NCBI RefSeq assembly: GCF_001189955.1
Contig: NZ_LFLT01000004.1
Span: forward strand, 1-64,000
Direction: 5' to 3'
DNA length: 64,000 bases
DNA from: Herbaspirillum chlorophenolicum
GTDB lineage: Bacteria; Pseudomonadota; Gammaproteobacteria; Burkholderiales; Burkholderiaceae_D
This document shows positions 8,872 through 17,226 of this stretch, piece by piece. The notes below the pieces were generated by a model, which saw nothing but the letters and a program-made list of their open reading frames with translations, made no database searches and was not told where the DNA came from. Position 1 is the stretch's first letter. Every line of letters starts with the position of its first letter. The translations under genes were made by a program, and so were the position numbers.

Positions 8872-8900
8872 TTGACAGCTTTAAGCCCCTCCCTTAGATT
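8872..8900 (+). promoter_or_regulatory. Strong sigma70-like promoter for the aldehyde dehydrogenase operon
   Basis: Consensus -35 TTGACA at 8872-8877, a 17-base spacer, and TAGATT at 8895-8900. It would start transcription near 8907, giving a leader of about 200 bases to the ATG at 9110. It lies in the 401-base divergent intergenic region (8709-9109) shared with the GntR regulator gene. Confidence 0.65.
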
Positions 8901-9109
8901 GAGCATCCATAAGCCGCGCCGCCAACGCCACGAACTGTAGCGGACGCCATAACGACAGGAGACCACAACCCATCAAGGCCGCGCGGCATGTCGCGCATGC
9001 TTGCCTGCCGTTTCACTTGGCTTTTTTGTATCAGCCATCGGGCTCTGCGCCGGGTGGATACGCTTTACGCATCTCCAGCTCAGGATTCTCACGAAAGGAC
9101 GCACCGCAC

Positions 9110-10543
9110 ATGAAACAGCACTTCATCGATAACCGCTGGGTCGAGCCATCTTCCGGCGAAAGCATCCCTGTGATCGATCCCTCCGACGGCCAGGCTTTCG
9201 AGGCGATCGCGCGCGGCAACGAGGCGGACATCGACCGCGCCGTCAAGGCCGCGCGCCACGCCTACGAAGGCGCCTGGGGCAAGCTCTCGGCCGCCGAACG
9301 CGGCCGCCTGCTGATGAAATTGTCGGCCAAGCTGCAAGAGCACCAGGAAGAGCTGGCTCAACTGGAAGGCCGCGACTGCGGCAAGCCGATGAAGCAGGCG
9401 CGCGCCGATGCGGCCGCCATCGTGCGTTACTTCGAGTTTTACGCCGGCGCCGCCGACAAGCTGCATGGCGACACCATTCCCTACCAGTCCGGCTACACCG
9501 TGCTGACGCTGCGCGAACCGCATGGCGTGACCGCGCACATCGTCCCCTGGAACTATCCGATGCAGATCTTCGGCCGCTGCGTGGGCGGTGCGCTGGCTGC
9601 AGGCAACACTTGCGTGGTCAAGCCGGCTGAAGACGCCTGCCTGTCCATCCTGCGCGTGGCCGAACTGGCGGCCGAAGTCGGCTTCCCGGAAGGCGCATTG
9701 AACATCGTCACCGGTTACGGCCATGAAGCCGGCGATGTGCTGGTCCGGCATCCCGACATCGACCATGTGTCCTTCACCGGCTCGCCCAACATCGGCAAGG
9801 TGGTGGTGCGCGCCGCCGCCGAACACCATACGCCGGTGACGCTGGAACTGGGCGGCAAGTCGCCGCAGGTGGTGTTCGACGATGCCGATTTCGACGCCAT
9901 GCTGCCGGTGGTCGTCAACGCCATCGTGCAAAACGCCGGGCAGACCTGCTCCGCCGGCAGCCGTCTGCTGGTGCAGCGCGGCGCCTATGAGAAGGTACTG
10001 GACCGCCTGGGCGAGCTGTTTTCCAAGCTGCGCGTGGGCTCCTCGCAGATGGACCTGGATTGCGGCCCGCTGATCCGCAAGACGCAGCAGGAGCGCGTGG
10101 CCGGCTTCCTCTCCGATGCCCGCAGCGACAAGATCGCCATCGTCGCCCAAGGCAGCATCGATCCCAAGTCGCCCGCTTCCGGCTTCTACCAGGCCCCCAC
10201 CCTGCTGCGCGACGTGCCGCCGCAGCACCGCCTGGCGCAAGAGGAAGTGTTCGGGCCGATATTGGCAGCCATGCCTTTCGACGACGAAGCCGAGGCGATC
10301 CGCTTGGCCAACGGCACCGACTACGGTCTGGTGGCCAGCGTCTGGACCAATGACGGCGCACGCCAGATGCGCCTGGCGCGTGCCATCCGCAGCGGCCAGG
10401 TGTTCATCAACAATTACGGTGCCGGCGGCGGCGTCGAGCTGCCCTTCGGCGGCGTCAAGGCCAGCGGCCACGGACGCGAGAAAGGTTTCGAAGCCCTTTA
10501 CGGCTTCACCGTATTGAAAACCATCGCGATCCGCCACGGCTGA
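9110..10543 (+). CDS. NAD(P)-dependent aldehyde dehydrogenase
   Basis: 477 residues, the usual length of the ALDH superfamily. It shows the 'VPWNYPM' coenzyme-site motif, 'FTGSPNIGK' for nucleotide binding, the general base Glu in 'LELGGKSP', the catalytic Cys in 'NAGQTCSAGSR', and the C-terminal 'PFGGVKASG' motif. It oxidises an aldehyde to a carboxylate in the cytoplasm. The ATG at 9110 has GAAAGGA upstream and matches the family N-terminus; the frame is open a further 31 codons without family similarity. It is followed after 39 bases by an SDR dehydrogenase, then by an MFS importer. This suggests a two-step oxidation (alcohol to aldehyde to acid) of an imported hydroxylated compound. The substrate cannot be read from the sequence. 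Confidence 0.93.
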   Translation: MKQHFIDNRWVEPSSGESIPVIDPSDGQAFEAIARGNEADIDRAVKAARHAYEGAWGKLSAAERGRLLMKLSAKLQEHQEELAQLEGRDCGKPMKQARADAAAIVRYFEFYAGAADKLHGDTIPYQSGYTVLTLREPHGVTAHIVPWNYPMQIFGRCVGGALAAGNTCVVKPAEDACLSILRVAELAAEVGFPEGALNIVTGYGHEAGDVLVRHPDIDHVSFTGSPNIGKVVVRAAAEHHTPVTLELGGKSPQVVFDDADFDAMLPVVVNAIVQNAGQTCSAGSRLLVQRGAYEKVLDRLGELFSKLRVGSSQMDLDCGPLIRKTQQERVAGFLSDARSDKIAIVAQGSIDPKSPASGFYQAPTLLRDVPPQHRLAQEEVFGPILAAMPFDDEAEAIRLANGTDYGLVASVWTNDGARQMRLARAIRSGQVFINNYGAGGGVELPFGGVKASGHGREKGFEALYGFTVLKTIAIRHG

Positions 10544-10582
10544 GCTGCGACCATTTCATCAATTGATCAACCAGGAGACAAC

Positions 10583-11341
10583 ATGCGTTTGAAAGACAAA
10601 GTGGCCATTGTGACCGGCGGCGGTTCGGGATTCGGCGAAGGCATCGCCAAAACCTATGCGCGCGAAGGCGCATCGGTGGTGGTGGCCGACATCGGCGAGG
10701 CCGGCGGCTTGCGCGTGGTGGAGAAAATCAAGCAAGCCGGCGGCCGTGCCGTCTTCGTCAAGGCCGACGTTTCCAAGGCCGCCGACATGGATCGCCTGCT
10801 GGCGGCCGCGCTGGAAAACTACGGCGCCATGCACATCATCGTCAACAACGCCGGTACCACGCATCGCAACCGGCCCATGCTGGAAGTGGAGGAAGCCGAG
10901 TTCGACAAAGTCTATGCGGTCAACGTCAAGAGCATCTTCCTGTCGGCCAAGACCTTCGTGCCGCATTTCCGCAAGGTAGGCGGCGGCGTGTTCATCAACA
11001 TTGCCTCCACCGCCGGCATCCGTCCGCGCCCGGGACTGACCTGGTACAACGGCAGCAAGGGCGCGGTCATCACCACCAGCAAATCGATGGCTGCCGAGCT
11101 GGGCCCGGACAATATCCGCGTGAACTGCGTCAACCCGGTGATCTCGGCGACCGGCCTGCTGTCGGAATTCATGGGCGTGCCCGACACCCCGGAAAACCGC
11201 AAGAAGTTCGTGGCGACCATCCCCATGGGCCGCTTTTCGACCCCGCAGGACATCGCCAATGCCTGCCTTTACCTGGGATCGGACGAGGCTGAGTTCGTTA
11301 CCGGCGTGTGCGTCGAGGTAGACGGCGGCCGTTGCGTGTAA
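10583..11341 (+). CDS. Short-chain dehydrogenase/reductase (classical SDR)
   Basis: 252 residues. Cofactor motif 'TGGGSGFGEG' (TGxxxGxG), 'NNAGTTHRN', catalytic Ser in 'NIASTAGI', and the YxxxK pair in 'WYNGSKGAV'. An Asp at the end of the second strand ('VVVADIGEA') points to NAD rather than NADP. The C-terminus 'TGVCVEVDGGRCV' is typical. It probably oxidises a secondary or sugar-type alcohol, or acts as a 3-oxoacyl-reductase-like enzyme in the pathway shared with the aldehyde dehydrogenase 39 bases upstream. An AGGAGAC ribosome binding site precedes the ATG. Confidence 0.92.
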   Translation: MRLKDKVAIVTGGGSGFGEGIAKTYAREGASVVVADIGEAGGLRVVEKIKQAGGRAVFVKADVSKAADMDRLLAAALENYGAMHIIVNNAGTTHRNRPMLEVEEAEFDKVYAVNVKSIFLSAKTFVPHFRKVGGGVFINIASTAGIRPRPGLTWYNGSKGAVITTSKSMAAELGPDNIRVNCVNPVISATGLLSEFMGVPDTPENRKKFVATIPMGRFSTPQDIANACLYLGSDEAEFVTGVCVEVDGGRCV

Positions 11342-11361
11342 CCGAAGCGGGCGGCGACGCA

Positions 11362-11389
11362 TTGACAACCGCGCCGCCGCCACTACAAT
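11362..11389 (+). promoter_or_regulatory. Sigma70-like promoter for the MFS gene
   Basis: TTGACA at 11362-11367, a 16-base GC-rich spacer, and TACAAT at 11384-11389. It sits in the 209-base gap between the SDR and MFS genes, so the transporter probably has its own transcript in addition to any read-through. Confidence 0.65.
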
Positions 11390-11550
11390 GCAGGGCACTC
11401 GCCAACGGATGCAGCGGAAAGGCAATTCCCGCATACCGATAACGACAACAGCGAAACCCGGATGCGGCACCACGCAAGTCATATGGCCCGGATGTGGCTT
11501 TGCGGCGCAGACAAATATAAGAATTCCGCGCACACTTTTTGGAGTGAGAC

Positions 11551-12864
11551 ATGACTTACAACGCAGGCCCGACCGCCTCGCCCGGCAACACCCCGGCATC
11601 CTTTGAGAATGCCACCTACGCCAAAGTGACCTGGCGGCTGCTGCCGCTGCTGTTCCTGTGCTACGTGGCGTCTTATCTCGACCGCGTCAACGTCGGCTTC
11701 GCCAAGCTGCAGATGCTCTCCGACCTCAAGTTCAGCGAAACCGTCTACGGCCTGGGCGCCGGCATCTTCTTCATCGGTTATTTCGTCTTCGAAGTCCCCA
11801 GCAACATGATCCTGCACAAGGTGGGCGCCCGCCTGTGGATCGCCCGCATCATGATCACCTGGGGCATCATCTCCGGCGCGATGGCCTATGTCACCACGCC
11901 GGAAATGTTCTACATCATGCGCTTCCTGCTGGGCGTGGCCGAAGCCGGCTTCTTCCCCGGCGTGATCCTGTACCTGACCTACTGGTACCCGGCCGAGCGC
12001 CGCGGCAAAATCACTGCGCTGTTCATGACCGGCATCGCATTGTCGGGCGTGATCGGCGGCCCGCTGTCGGGCTGGATCATGCACTCCATGCCGGGCATCT
12101 GGGGCCATACCGGATGGCAATGGATGTTCATCCTGGAAGCCATTCCTTCGCTGATCCTGGGCGTGCTGGTCATCCTCTACATGAAGGACCGCATCCGCGA
12201 CGCGCATTGGCTGAACGAAGAAGAGAAGACCCTGCTGGAAACCAACATCCGCAAGGAAGACAGCCAGAAAGAACACCTTTCGCTGTCGGAGATGTTCTCC
12301 CACGGCCGCGTCTGGCTGGGAGCATTGATCTACTTCTGCTTCGTGATGGGCCTGTACGGCGTGAGCTTCTGGCTGCCGACCATCATCAAGACTACCGGCG
12401 TCACCGATCCGCTCAATGTCGGCCTGCTGACCGCGATTCCCTACGCCTTCGCCGCCGTCGCCATGGTGCTGATCGCCCGCAGCGCCGACGCCCGCCGCGA
12501 GCGCCGCTGGCACGTCGCCATCCCGGCTTTCCTTGGATGCGTGGGCTTGCTGGCCTCGACCGTGTACGACCACAACACCACGATGGCGATGGCTTCGCTG
12601 ACGCTGGCCAGCATCGGTATCCTGACCACCCTGCCGCTATTCTGGAGCCTGCCGACGGCCTTTTTGTCGGGCACCGCAGCGGCCGCCGGCATCGCGCTGA
12701 TCAACTCGCTGGGTAACCTGGCAGGTTTCGTCAGCCCGTTCCTGGTGGGCTGGCTGAAGGACACCACCCAAAGCACCAACGCCGGCATGTACGTGCTGGC
12801 GGCTTCGCTGGTGATCGGTGGCTTGTTGACGCTGACCTTACCGGCCAAGCTGGTGAACAAGTAA
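11551..12864 (+). CDS. MFS transporter of the anion:cation symporter (ACS) family
   Basis: 437 residues with about twelve membrane segments. The N-terminal 'LPLLFLCYVASYLDRVNVGF' and 'GLGAGIFFIGYFVFEVPSN' and the loop 'YWYPAERRGKITALFM' are characteristic of ACS-family organic-anion importers such as those for tartrate, hydroxyphenylacetate, phthalate or hexuronates. It likely brings in the substrate oxidised by the SDR and aldehyde dehydrogenase upstream. It has its own promoter-like sequence and a good ribosome binding site (TTTGGAGTGAGAC). A strong hairpin terminator follows it. Confidence 0.9.
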   Translation: MTYNAGPTASPGNTPASFENATYAKVTWRLLPLLFLCYVASYLDRVNVGFAKLQMLSDLKFSETVYGLGAGIFFIGYFVFEVPSNMILHKVGARLWIARIMITWGIISGAMAYVTTPEMFYIMRFLLGVAEAGFFPGVILYLTYWYPAERRGKITALFMTGIALSGVIGGPLSGWIMHSMPGIWGHTGWQWMFILEAIPSLILGVLVILYMKDRIRDAHWLNEEEKTLLETNIRKEDSQKEHLSLSEMFSHGRVWLGALIYFCFVMGLYGVSFWLPTIIKTTGVTDPLNVGLLTAIPYAFAAVAMVLIARSADARRERRWHVAIPAFLGCVGLLASTVYDHNTTMAMASLTLASIGILTTLPLFWSLPTAFLSGTAAAAGIALINSLGNLAGFVSPFLVGWLKDTTQSTNAGMYVLAASLVIGGLLTLTLPAKLVNK

Positions 12865-12891
12865 TACACTGGCGCTCTTCCGGCGAAAATG

Positions 12892-12925
12892 AAAACGGCG
12901 GCTCTTTCGGGAGCCGCCGTTTTTT
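12892..12925. terminator. Bidirectional terminator between the MFS gene and the small membrane gene
   Basis: Thirteen-base stem aaaacggcggctc/gagccgccgtttt with a six-base loop. It is flanked by T on the plus strand and by A-rich sequence that gives T on the minus strand. It serves the convergent genes ending at 12864 and 12933. Confidence 0.85.
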
Positions 12926-12932
12926 CATGGGC

Positions 12933-13223
12933 TTACCTGATGTTGCCTGCATCGCTTTCCCGCGGTTCAAGCAATTGGCGCATGGCCAGTCGCACGGCAT
13001 CCGCATGGGTGGCCTGCGGATGCCGCCGCTTTTGCTCTTCAACCAAAGCGTCCACATGGGCGCGGTCGCCGTGGCACAGTTCAGTCATGCGCGCAGTCAG
13101 TTCCAGATAGCCTTCGGGGTCATGCAGTTGCTGCGCCGTGCGCGCCACATGGCGCAACCAGGCACGGTCCGCAGCATAAACGGCGAGTACAGCGGCCGCA
13201 AGAAACAGCATCCAGTTGAGCAT
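12933..13223 (-). CDS. Small membrane-anchored hypothetical protein
   Basis: 96 residues. One N-terminal hydrophobic segment (about residues 3-20), then a charged, helical cytoplasmic or periplasmic part rich in His, Arg and Glu. It is not recognised as a known family. Support for it being real: it ends directly at the bidirectional terminator, the base composition matches its neighbours, and no other gene occupies the stretch. It lies downstream of livF on the same strand (gap of about 96 bases), so it could be a tail gene of the liv operon. Confidence 0.6.
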   Translation of the reverse strand: MLNWMLFLAAAVLAVYAADRAWLRHVARTAQQLHDPEGYLELTARMTELCHGDRAHVDALVEEQKRRHPQATHADAVRLAMRQLLEPRESDAGNIR

Positions 13224-13319
13224 GGGCAGGATTCCGGAAAAGAGGAATGCCGATTGTGTACGCTCCCTTGCCTGCGAACCATCGGCGCCATCCGAGAAAA
13301 ATGACTATTCGGAAAACCT

Positions 13320-14039
13320 TCAGACCGACAGCCAATCGCGCTGCACCGTAGTATCGGCCAGCAATTGCACAGGCGTGCCATGAAACACAACCTCCCCGCG
13401 CCCCATTACGTAGACGCGCTGGGAAATGTCCAGCGCGATCGCCTGCTTCTGTTCGATCAGCAACACTGCCACGCCACGTTCGCGCAATTCCCGCAGATAG
13501 CGGGCCACCTGCTCCACCATCTGCGGCGACAACCCTTCCGTCGGCTCATCGATCAGGATCAGCCTGGGGTTGCCCATCAGCGCGCGCGCCAGCGACAACA
13601 TCTGCTGCTCGCCTCCGGACAAGGCTCCGGCGGCCACCGTACGCCGTTTGTGCAGCGACGGGAACATGGCGTACATGTCGTCGAAACGCCAGCCATCGGC
13701 CGGTTGCTTGCCACTTTTTTTACCCAGCAGCAAGTTCTGCTCCACCGTCAATGTGGGAAAGACATCGCGGCTTTCCGGCACATAGGCGATGCCTCGATGG
13801 GCGATTTCATACGTCGGCAAACCGCCGATGCCCGTACCATCAAAGCGCACAATGCCTTCGCTGCGTACCTGCCCGACCAGGGCCTTCAGCAAGGTCGAAC
13901 GGCCTGCGCCGTTGCGCCCCAGCACGCTGACGATCTCTCCCGCGCCGACCTGCAGGCGGATGCCTTGCAGCACGTGGCTCTGGCCGTACCAGGCGTGCAG
14001 GTCCTCCACTTCGAGCAAGAGGCCAGGCTCAGGCCGCAT
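13320..14039 (-). CDS. livF: Branched-chain amino-acid-type ABC transporter ATPase, LivF family
   Basis: 239 residues, normal for LivF. The signature 'LSGGEQQML', Walker B 'LILIDEPTEG' and His-switch region 'VLLIEQKQ' are present. The Walker A motif reads GRNGAGRST (residues 41-49), with Arg47 in place of the usual Lys; I checked the codon (CGT, 13899-13901 on the complement). In the LivFGHMJ-type transporter two ATPases power uptake of hydrophobic amino acids, amides or urea across the inner membrane. The start overlaps the end of livG by 11 bases, so translation is probably coupled. The substrate is not fixed by the sequence because the binding protein is absent. Confidence 0.92.
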   Translation of the reverse strand: MRPEPGLLLEVEDLHAWYGQSHVLQGIRLQVGAGEIVSVLGRNGAGRSTLLKALVGQVRSEGIVRFDGTGIGGLPTYEIAHRGIAYVPESRDVFPTLTVEQNLLLGKKSGKQPADGWRFDDMYAMFPSLHKRRTVAAGALSGGEQQMLSLARALMGNPRLILIDEPTEGLSPQMVEQVARYLRELRERGVAVLLIEQKQAIALDISQRVYVMGRGEVVFHGTPVQLLADTTVQRDWLSV

Positions 14040-14790
14040 GGCTGCTCCGGTTCAGGTAAAGGCGCTGCACGTCAGGATTGGCGCGGATGCTGTGCGCGTC
14101 GTCGCAGGCAATCACGCGGCCGTTGTCCATTACCGCGATGCGGTCGGCCAGGTCGAACACCACCTCCATGTCGTGCTCCACCATCAGCAAGGTCTTGCCG
14201 GCGGTAACTTCTCGGATGAGTGCCACCATTGCCTCGGCCTCGGCGCGGTTCATTCCGGCGGTCGGCTCATCCAGCAGGATCACCGAAGCATCGGCGGCGA
14301 TAGTCACCGCCACTTCGAGCGCGCGCTGGTCGGCATAGCTGAGCTCGCCTGCGGGCAAATGCGCGCGCGAGCGCAGGCCGACCTTGTCCAGCACAGCAGT
14401 TGCACGGTCGGCGGCATCGTGCAATCGGCCGATACGGCGCCAGAAGGCGTAGCGGTAGCCGAGTTTCCACAAGACGGCGCAGCGCACGTTCTCAAAGGCC
14501 GACAGGCGCGGGAACAGGCTCGATATCTGGAAACTGCGCGCCAGCCCCATGCGGTTGATCTGTTGCGGGGCCAGGCGCGTGATGTCTTCGCCATGCAGCA
14601 GGATGCTGCCGCCATCGGCGGTATAACGCCCTGAAACCAGATTGAACAGGCTGGATTTGCCGGCGCCGTTGGGGCCGATCAGCGCGCAGCGTTCGCCTTC
14701 ACGTAGTTGCAGGTCGACGCCGCAAATGACCTCGGTGCCGCCAAAGGCTTTGCGCACGCCGTGCAGTTCGAGGGAATGGCTCGCACTCAT
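14029..14790 (-). CDS. livG: Branched-chain amino-acid-type ABC transporter ATPase, LivG family
   Basis: 253 residues. Walker A 'GPNGAGKSS' is canonical. The signature region reads 'LSYADQRALEVA', the LivG-type variant of LSGGQ. Walker B is 'ILLDEPTAGMN', followed by 'LMVEHDMEVVFDLADRIAVM'. The Met-Asn pair after Walker B and the extended C-terminal 'DVQRLYLN' are typical of LivG. The ATG at 14790 overlaps the TGA of livM by four bases (ATGA), and its own stop overlaps livF, so livMGF are tightly coupled. Confidence 0.93.
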   Translation of the reverse strand: MSASHSLELHGVRKAFGGTEVICGVDLQLREGERCALIGPNGAGKSSLFNLVSGRYTADGGSILLHGEDITRLAPQQINRMGLARSFQISSLFPRLSAFENVRCAVLWKLGYRYAFWRRIGRLHDAADRATAVLDKVGLRSRAHLPAGELSYADQRALEVAVTIAADASVILLDEPTAGMNRAEAEAMVALIREVTAGKTLLMVEHDMEVVFDLADRIAVMDNGRVIACDDAHSIRANPDVQRLYLNRSSHAA

Positions 14791-16106
14791 GCCTCCTCCC
14801 GCTCTTTCGCGCCGGCCTGACGCCATGCATGTTCGGACGACTCCACCTTCTTCCACGCAGCATTCCAGCCGGCCGACCACGGCTGGCGCAAGCGGACGAT
14901 CGCGCCGACGCCGGCGGCGACCAGTGCCACGGCGAGCAGCCAGGCCCAGGCCGAATGGACGTCGATGGCCAAGCCGAACAACACCACCGGCGCCACGCCG
15001 CTGCCGGTGTCGGCCAGGCTGCCCAGGCTCAATTGGTACAGCATTTCGGTGCCGAGGACGGTTCCCGCCAGCACCAGCAATCCGGACAATGCCAGCGCCG
15101 CCAGCAGCCGCGCCAGGGCGGCATCCAGCGCCTGTGCGCGCAGCACGCGGGCGAAGTTGTCGACCAGTTTGGCCAGGCCACCCGGCAGCGCCATCACGAT
15201 CAGGATGAAGAACGCGCCAAGGTAGAACTGCCAGGCCTGGGTATAAGCCGACAGCAGCGAAGCAAACAGCACCCCGACCACGCCGCCGATGATGGGGCCG
15301 TAGAAGAAACCGGCGCCGCCGATGAAGGTGAACAGCAGAATGGAACCGGAACGCAGCGCCCCCACGTATTCGGCGCTGACGATCTCGAAATTGATGGCCG
15401 ACAACCCGCCCGAGACGCCCGCGAAGAACGCCGAGAGGATCAGCGCCAGATAGCGCACACGCTGCGGATCGTAGCCGATGAAGGCAGCGCGCTCGGGGTT
15501 GTCGCGCACGGCATTGAGGATGCGGCCCAGCGGCGTGTGCGCCAGCGCGCAGATGGCGATGGCGCATACGAACAGCCAGCCGGCGATCAGGTAATAGACC
15601 TGGATCTGCGGACCGTAGCTGATGCCCAGGACCGGCTCGCCCACCACCCGGTTGCTGGAAATGCCGCCCTCGCCGCCGAACAGGTCCGGGAACATCAGGG
15701 CGCCGGCCGATACCAGCTCGACCAGCCCCAGCGTGATCATCGCAAAGGTGGTGCCGGCGCGGCGCGTGGTCAGGTAGCCGAAGACCACGCCGCATAGCGC
15801 GCCGACCACGCCGCCGGCCAAGGGCACCAGCGTGATCGGGAAAGGCACGCTGCCGTCGCCGATGTGGTTCATCAAGTGGATGGCGCCGAACGCCCCCAGC
15901 CCCGAATACACCGCGTGGCCGAAGGACAGCATCCCGCCCTCGCCCAGCAGCATGTTGTACGAAAGGCAGAGCAGCACCATGGTGCCCATTTGCGACAGCA
16001 GCGACAGCGCCGCGCTCTGCGGAAACACCAGCGGCGCGGCCAACAGCGTTAGCGCAAAACACAGCCACGGCAAGGCGCGGCGCAACGGGAGGGAAGAATT
16101 TGCCAT
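14787..16106 (-). CDS. livM: Branched-chain amino-acid-type ABC permease, LivM family, with C-terminal extension
   Basis: 439 residues. Residues about 10-310 are a LivM-type permease with 'LSYNMLLGEGGMLSFGHAVY' near the N-terminus and 'GGAGFFYGPIIGGVVG' in the conserved C-terminal part. Typical LivM proteins end around residue 330. Here about 110 additional residues follow, with two more hydrophobic segments and a charged tail. The extension is in frame with no sign of a frameshift. With LivH it forms the transmembrane channel of the transporter. Its stop overlaps livG by four bases, and it starts five bases after the end of livH. Confidence 0.92.
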   Translation of the reverse strand: MANSSLPLRRALPWLCFALTLLAAPLVFPQSAALSLLSQMGTMVLLCLSYNMLLGEGGMLSFGHAVYSGLGAFGAIHLMNHIGDGSVPFPITLVPLAGGVVGALCGVVFGYLTTRRAGTTFAMITLGLVELVSAGALMFPDLFGGEGGISSNRVVGEPVLGISYGPQIQVYYLIAGWLFVCAIAICALAHTPLGRILNAVRDNPERAAFIGYDPQRVRYLALILSAFFAGVSGGLSAINFEIVSAEYVGALRSGSILLFTFIGGAGFFYGPIIGGVVGVLFASLLSAYTQAWQFYLGAFFILIVMALPGGLAKLVDNFARVLRAQALDAALARLLAALALSGLLVLAGTVLGTEMLYQLSLGSLADTGSGVAPVVLFGLAIDVHSAWAWLLAVALVAAGVGAIVRLRQPWSAGWNAAWKKVESSEHAWRQAGAKEREEA

Positions 16107-16110
16107 CGCC

Positions 16111-17058
16111 TTACCCTTCCCGCTTGCCCATCAGGCCCTTGGGCCGCACGATCAGCATCGCCACCAGCAACAGGTACGGCAGGATCGGCGCAACCTGCGC
16201 CAGCGTCAGCCGCAGCACCTGCGCCAGCGGCCCGGTAGCCGGCACGCCCAGGCCCAGCGAACCCAGCATGCCGGCCAGCGAATAATCGAGCGCGACCGCG
16301 AACGTCTGCATCATGCCGATCAGGATGGAGGTGATGAACGCGCCGGCCAGTGACCCCAGTCCGCCCACCACCACCACCACGAAGATGATGCTGCCCACCG
16401 CCGCCGCCATACCGGGCTCGGTGACGAAGGCATTGCCGCCGATCACCCCGGCCAGCGCCGCCAGCGCGCAGCCGCCGCCGAACACCAGCATGAATACGCG
16501 TGGCACGTTGTGGCCGAGCGCTTCGGCCATCTGCGGATGCGTCAGCGCGGCCTGGATGGTCAAGCCGATGCGGGTATGGCGCAGCAGCAGCCAGATGGCC
16601 AGCAGCATGAGCCCGGCCACCAGCAGCATGAAACCGCGATAGACCGGAAACGAGGTCGAATACAGCGTGAAAAGCGTACCATCCAGCCCGGCCGGGATAC
16701 GGTAAGGTACCGGCGAGCGCCCCCACACCAGTTGCACCAGCTCCACCACCAGGTAGGACAGACCGAAGGTGAACAGCAGCTCGGGGACATGGCCGTAGCG
16801 GTGCACGATGCGCAGGCCGTAATGCTCGACCAGGGCGCCGGCCAGGCCGACCAGCACGGGCGCGATGAACAGCGCCGGCCAGAAGCCGAGCACGCTGGAG
16901 ATCGAATAGGCGACGTAGGCGCCCAGCATGTAGAAGCTGGCGTGGGCGAAGTTGGGCACGCCCATCATGCTGTAGATCAGCGTCAGCCCGGAGGACAGCA
17001 TGAACAGCAGGAAGCCGTAGCCCAGGCCGTTCAGGAAGGTGATCAGTGCGAATTCCAA
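16111..17058 (-). CDS. livH: Branched-chain amino-acid-type ABC permease, LivH family
   Basis: About 315 residues with eight or so membrane segments. '[20 protein letters not shown]' and '[20 protein letters not shown]' are hallmark LivH sequences, and the C-terminal '[20 protein letters not shown]' is also conserved. No ATG is available at the family N-terminus. A TTG at 17058 gives the usual '[12 protein letters not shown]' beginning; another TTG at 17088 would add ten residues. Neither has a strong ribosome binding site. It is the first gene of the livHMGF run and diverges from selO across a short region. No livK/livJ binding-protein gene is adjacent. Confidence 0.9.
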   Translation of the reverse strand: MEFALITFLNGLGYGFLLFMLSSGLTLIYSMMGVPNFAHASFYMLGAYVAYSISSVLGFWPALFIAPVLVGLAGALVEHYGLRIVHRYGHVPELLFTFGLSYLVVELVQLVWGRSPVPYRIPAGLDGTLFTLYSTSFPVYRGFMLLVAGLMLLAIWLLLRHTRIGLTIQAALTHPQMAEALGHNVPRVFMLVFGGGCALAALAGVIGGNAFVTEPGMAAAVGSIIFVVVVVGGLGSLAGAFITSILIGMMQTFAVALDYSLAGMLGSLGLGVPATGPLAQVLRLTLAQVAPILPYLLLVAMLIVRPKGLMGKREG

Positions 17059-17226
17059 GGATGCCCGCGAAAAATTGCCCTTCCGCAATCGCGGCAGGGT
17101 TTAGAACCTGTTCTCAAAAGTAGCGCGATCCTATGGGATTAGCGGTTCTCTGTCAAAATGACGAATTGCGTACGGACGCATCCGCAGCGGCCTTGCGATC
17201 AGCACCGACAGCACCATTTACCTGCC

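Noticed and set aside
14029-16068. A 679-codon minus-strand frame suggesting a livM-livG fusion
   Set aside because: Only the last 253 codons (from 14790) are LivG. The rest runs out of frame through livM, whose own frame is intact, so there is no fusion.
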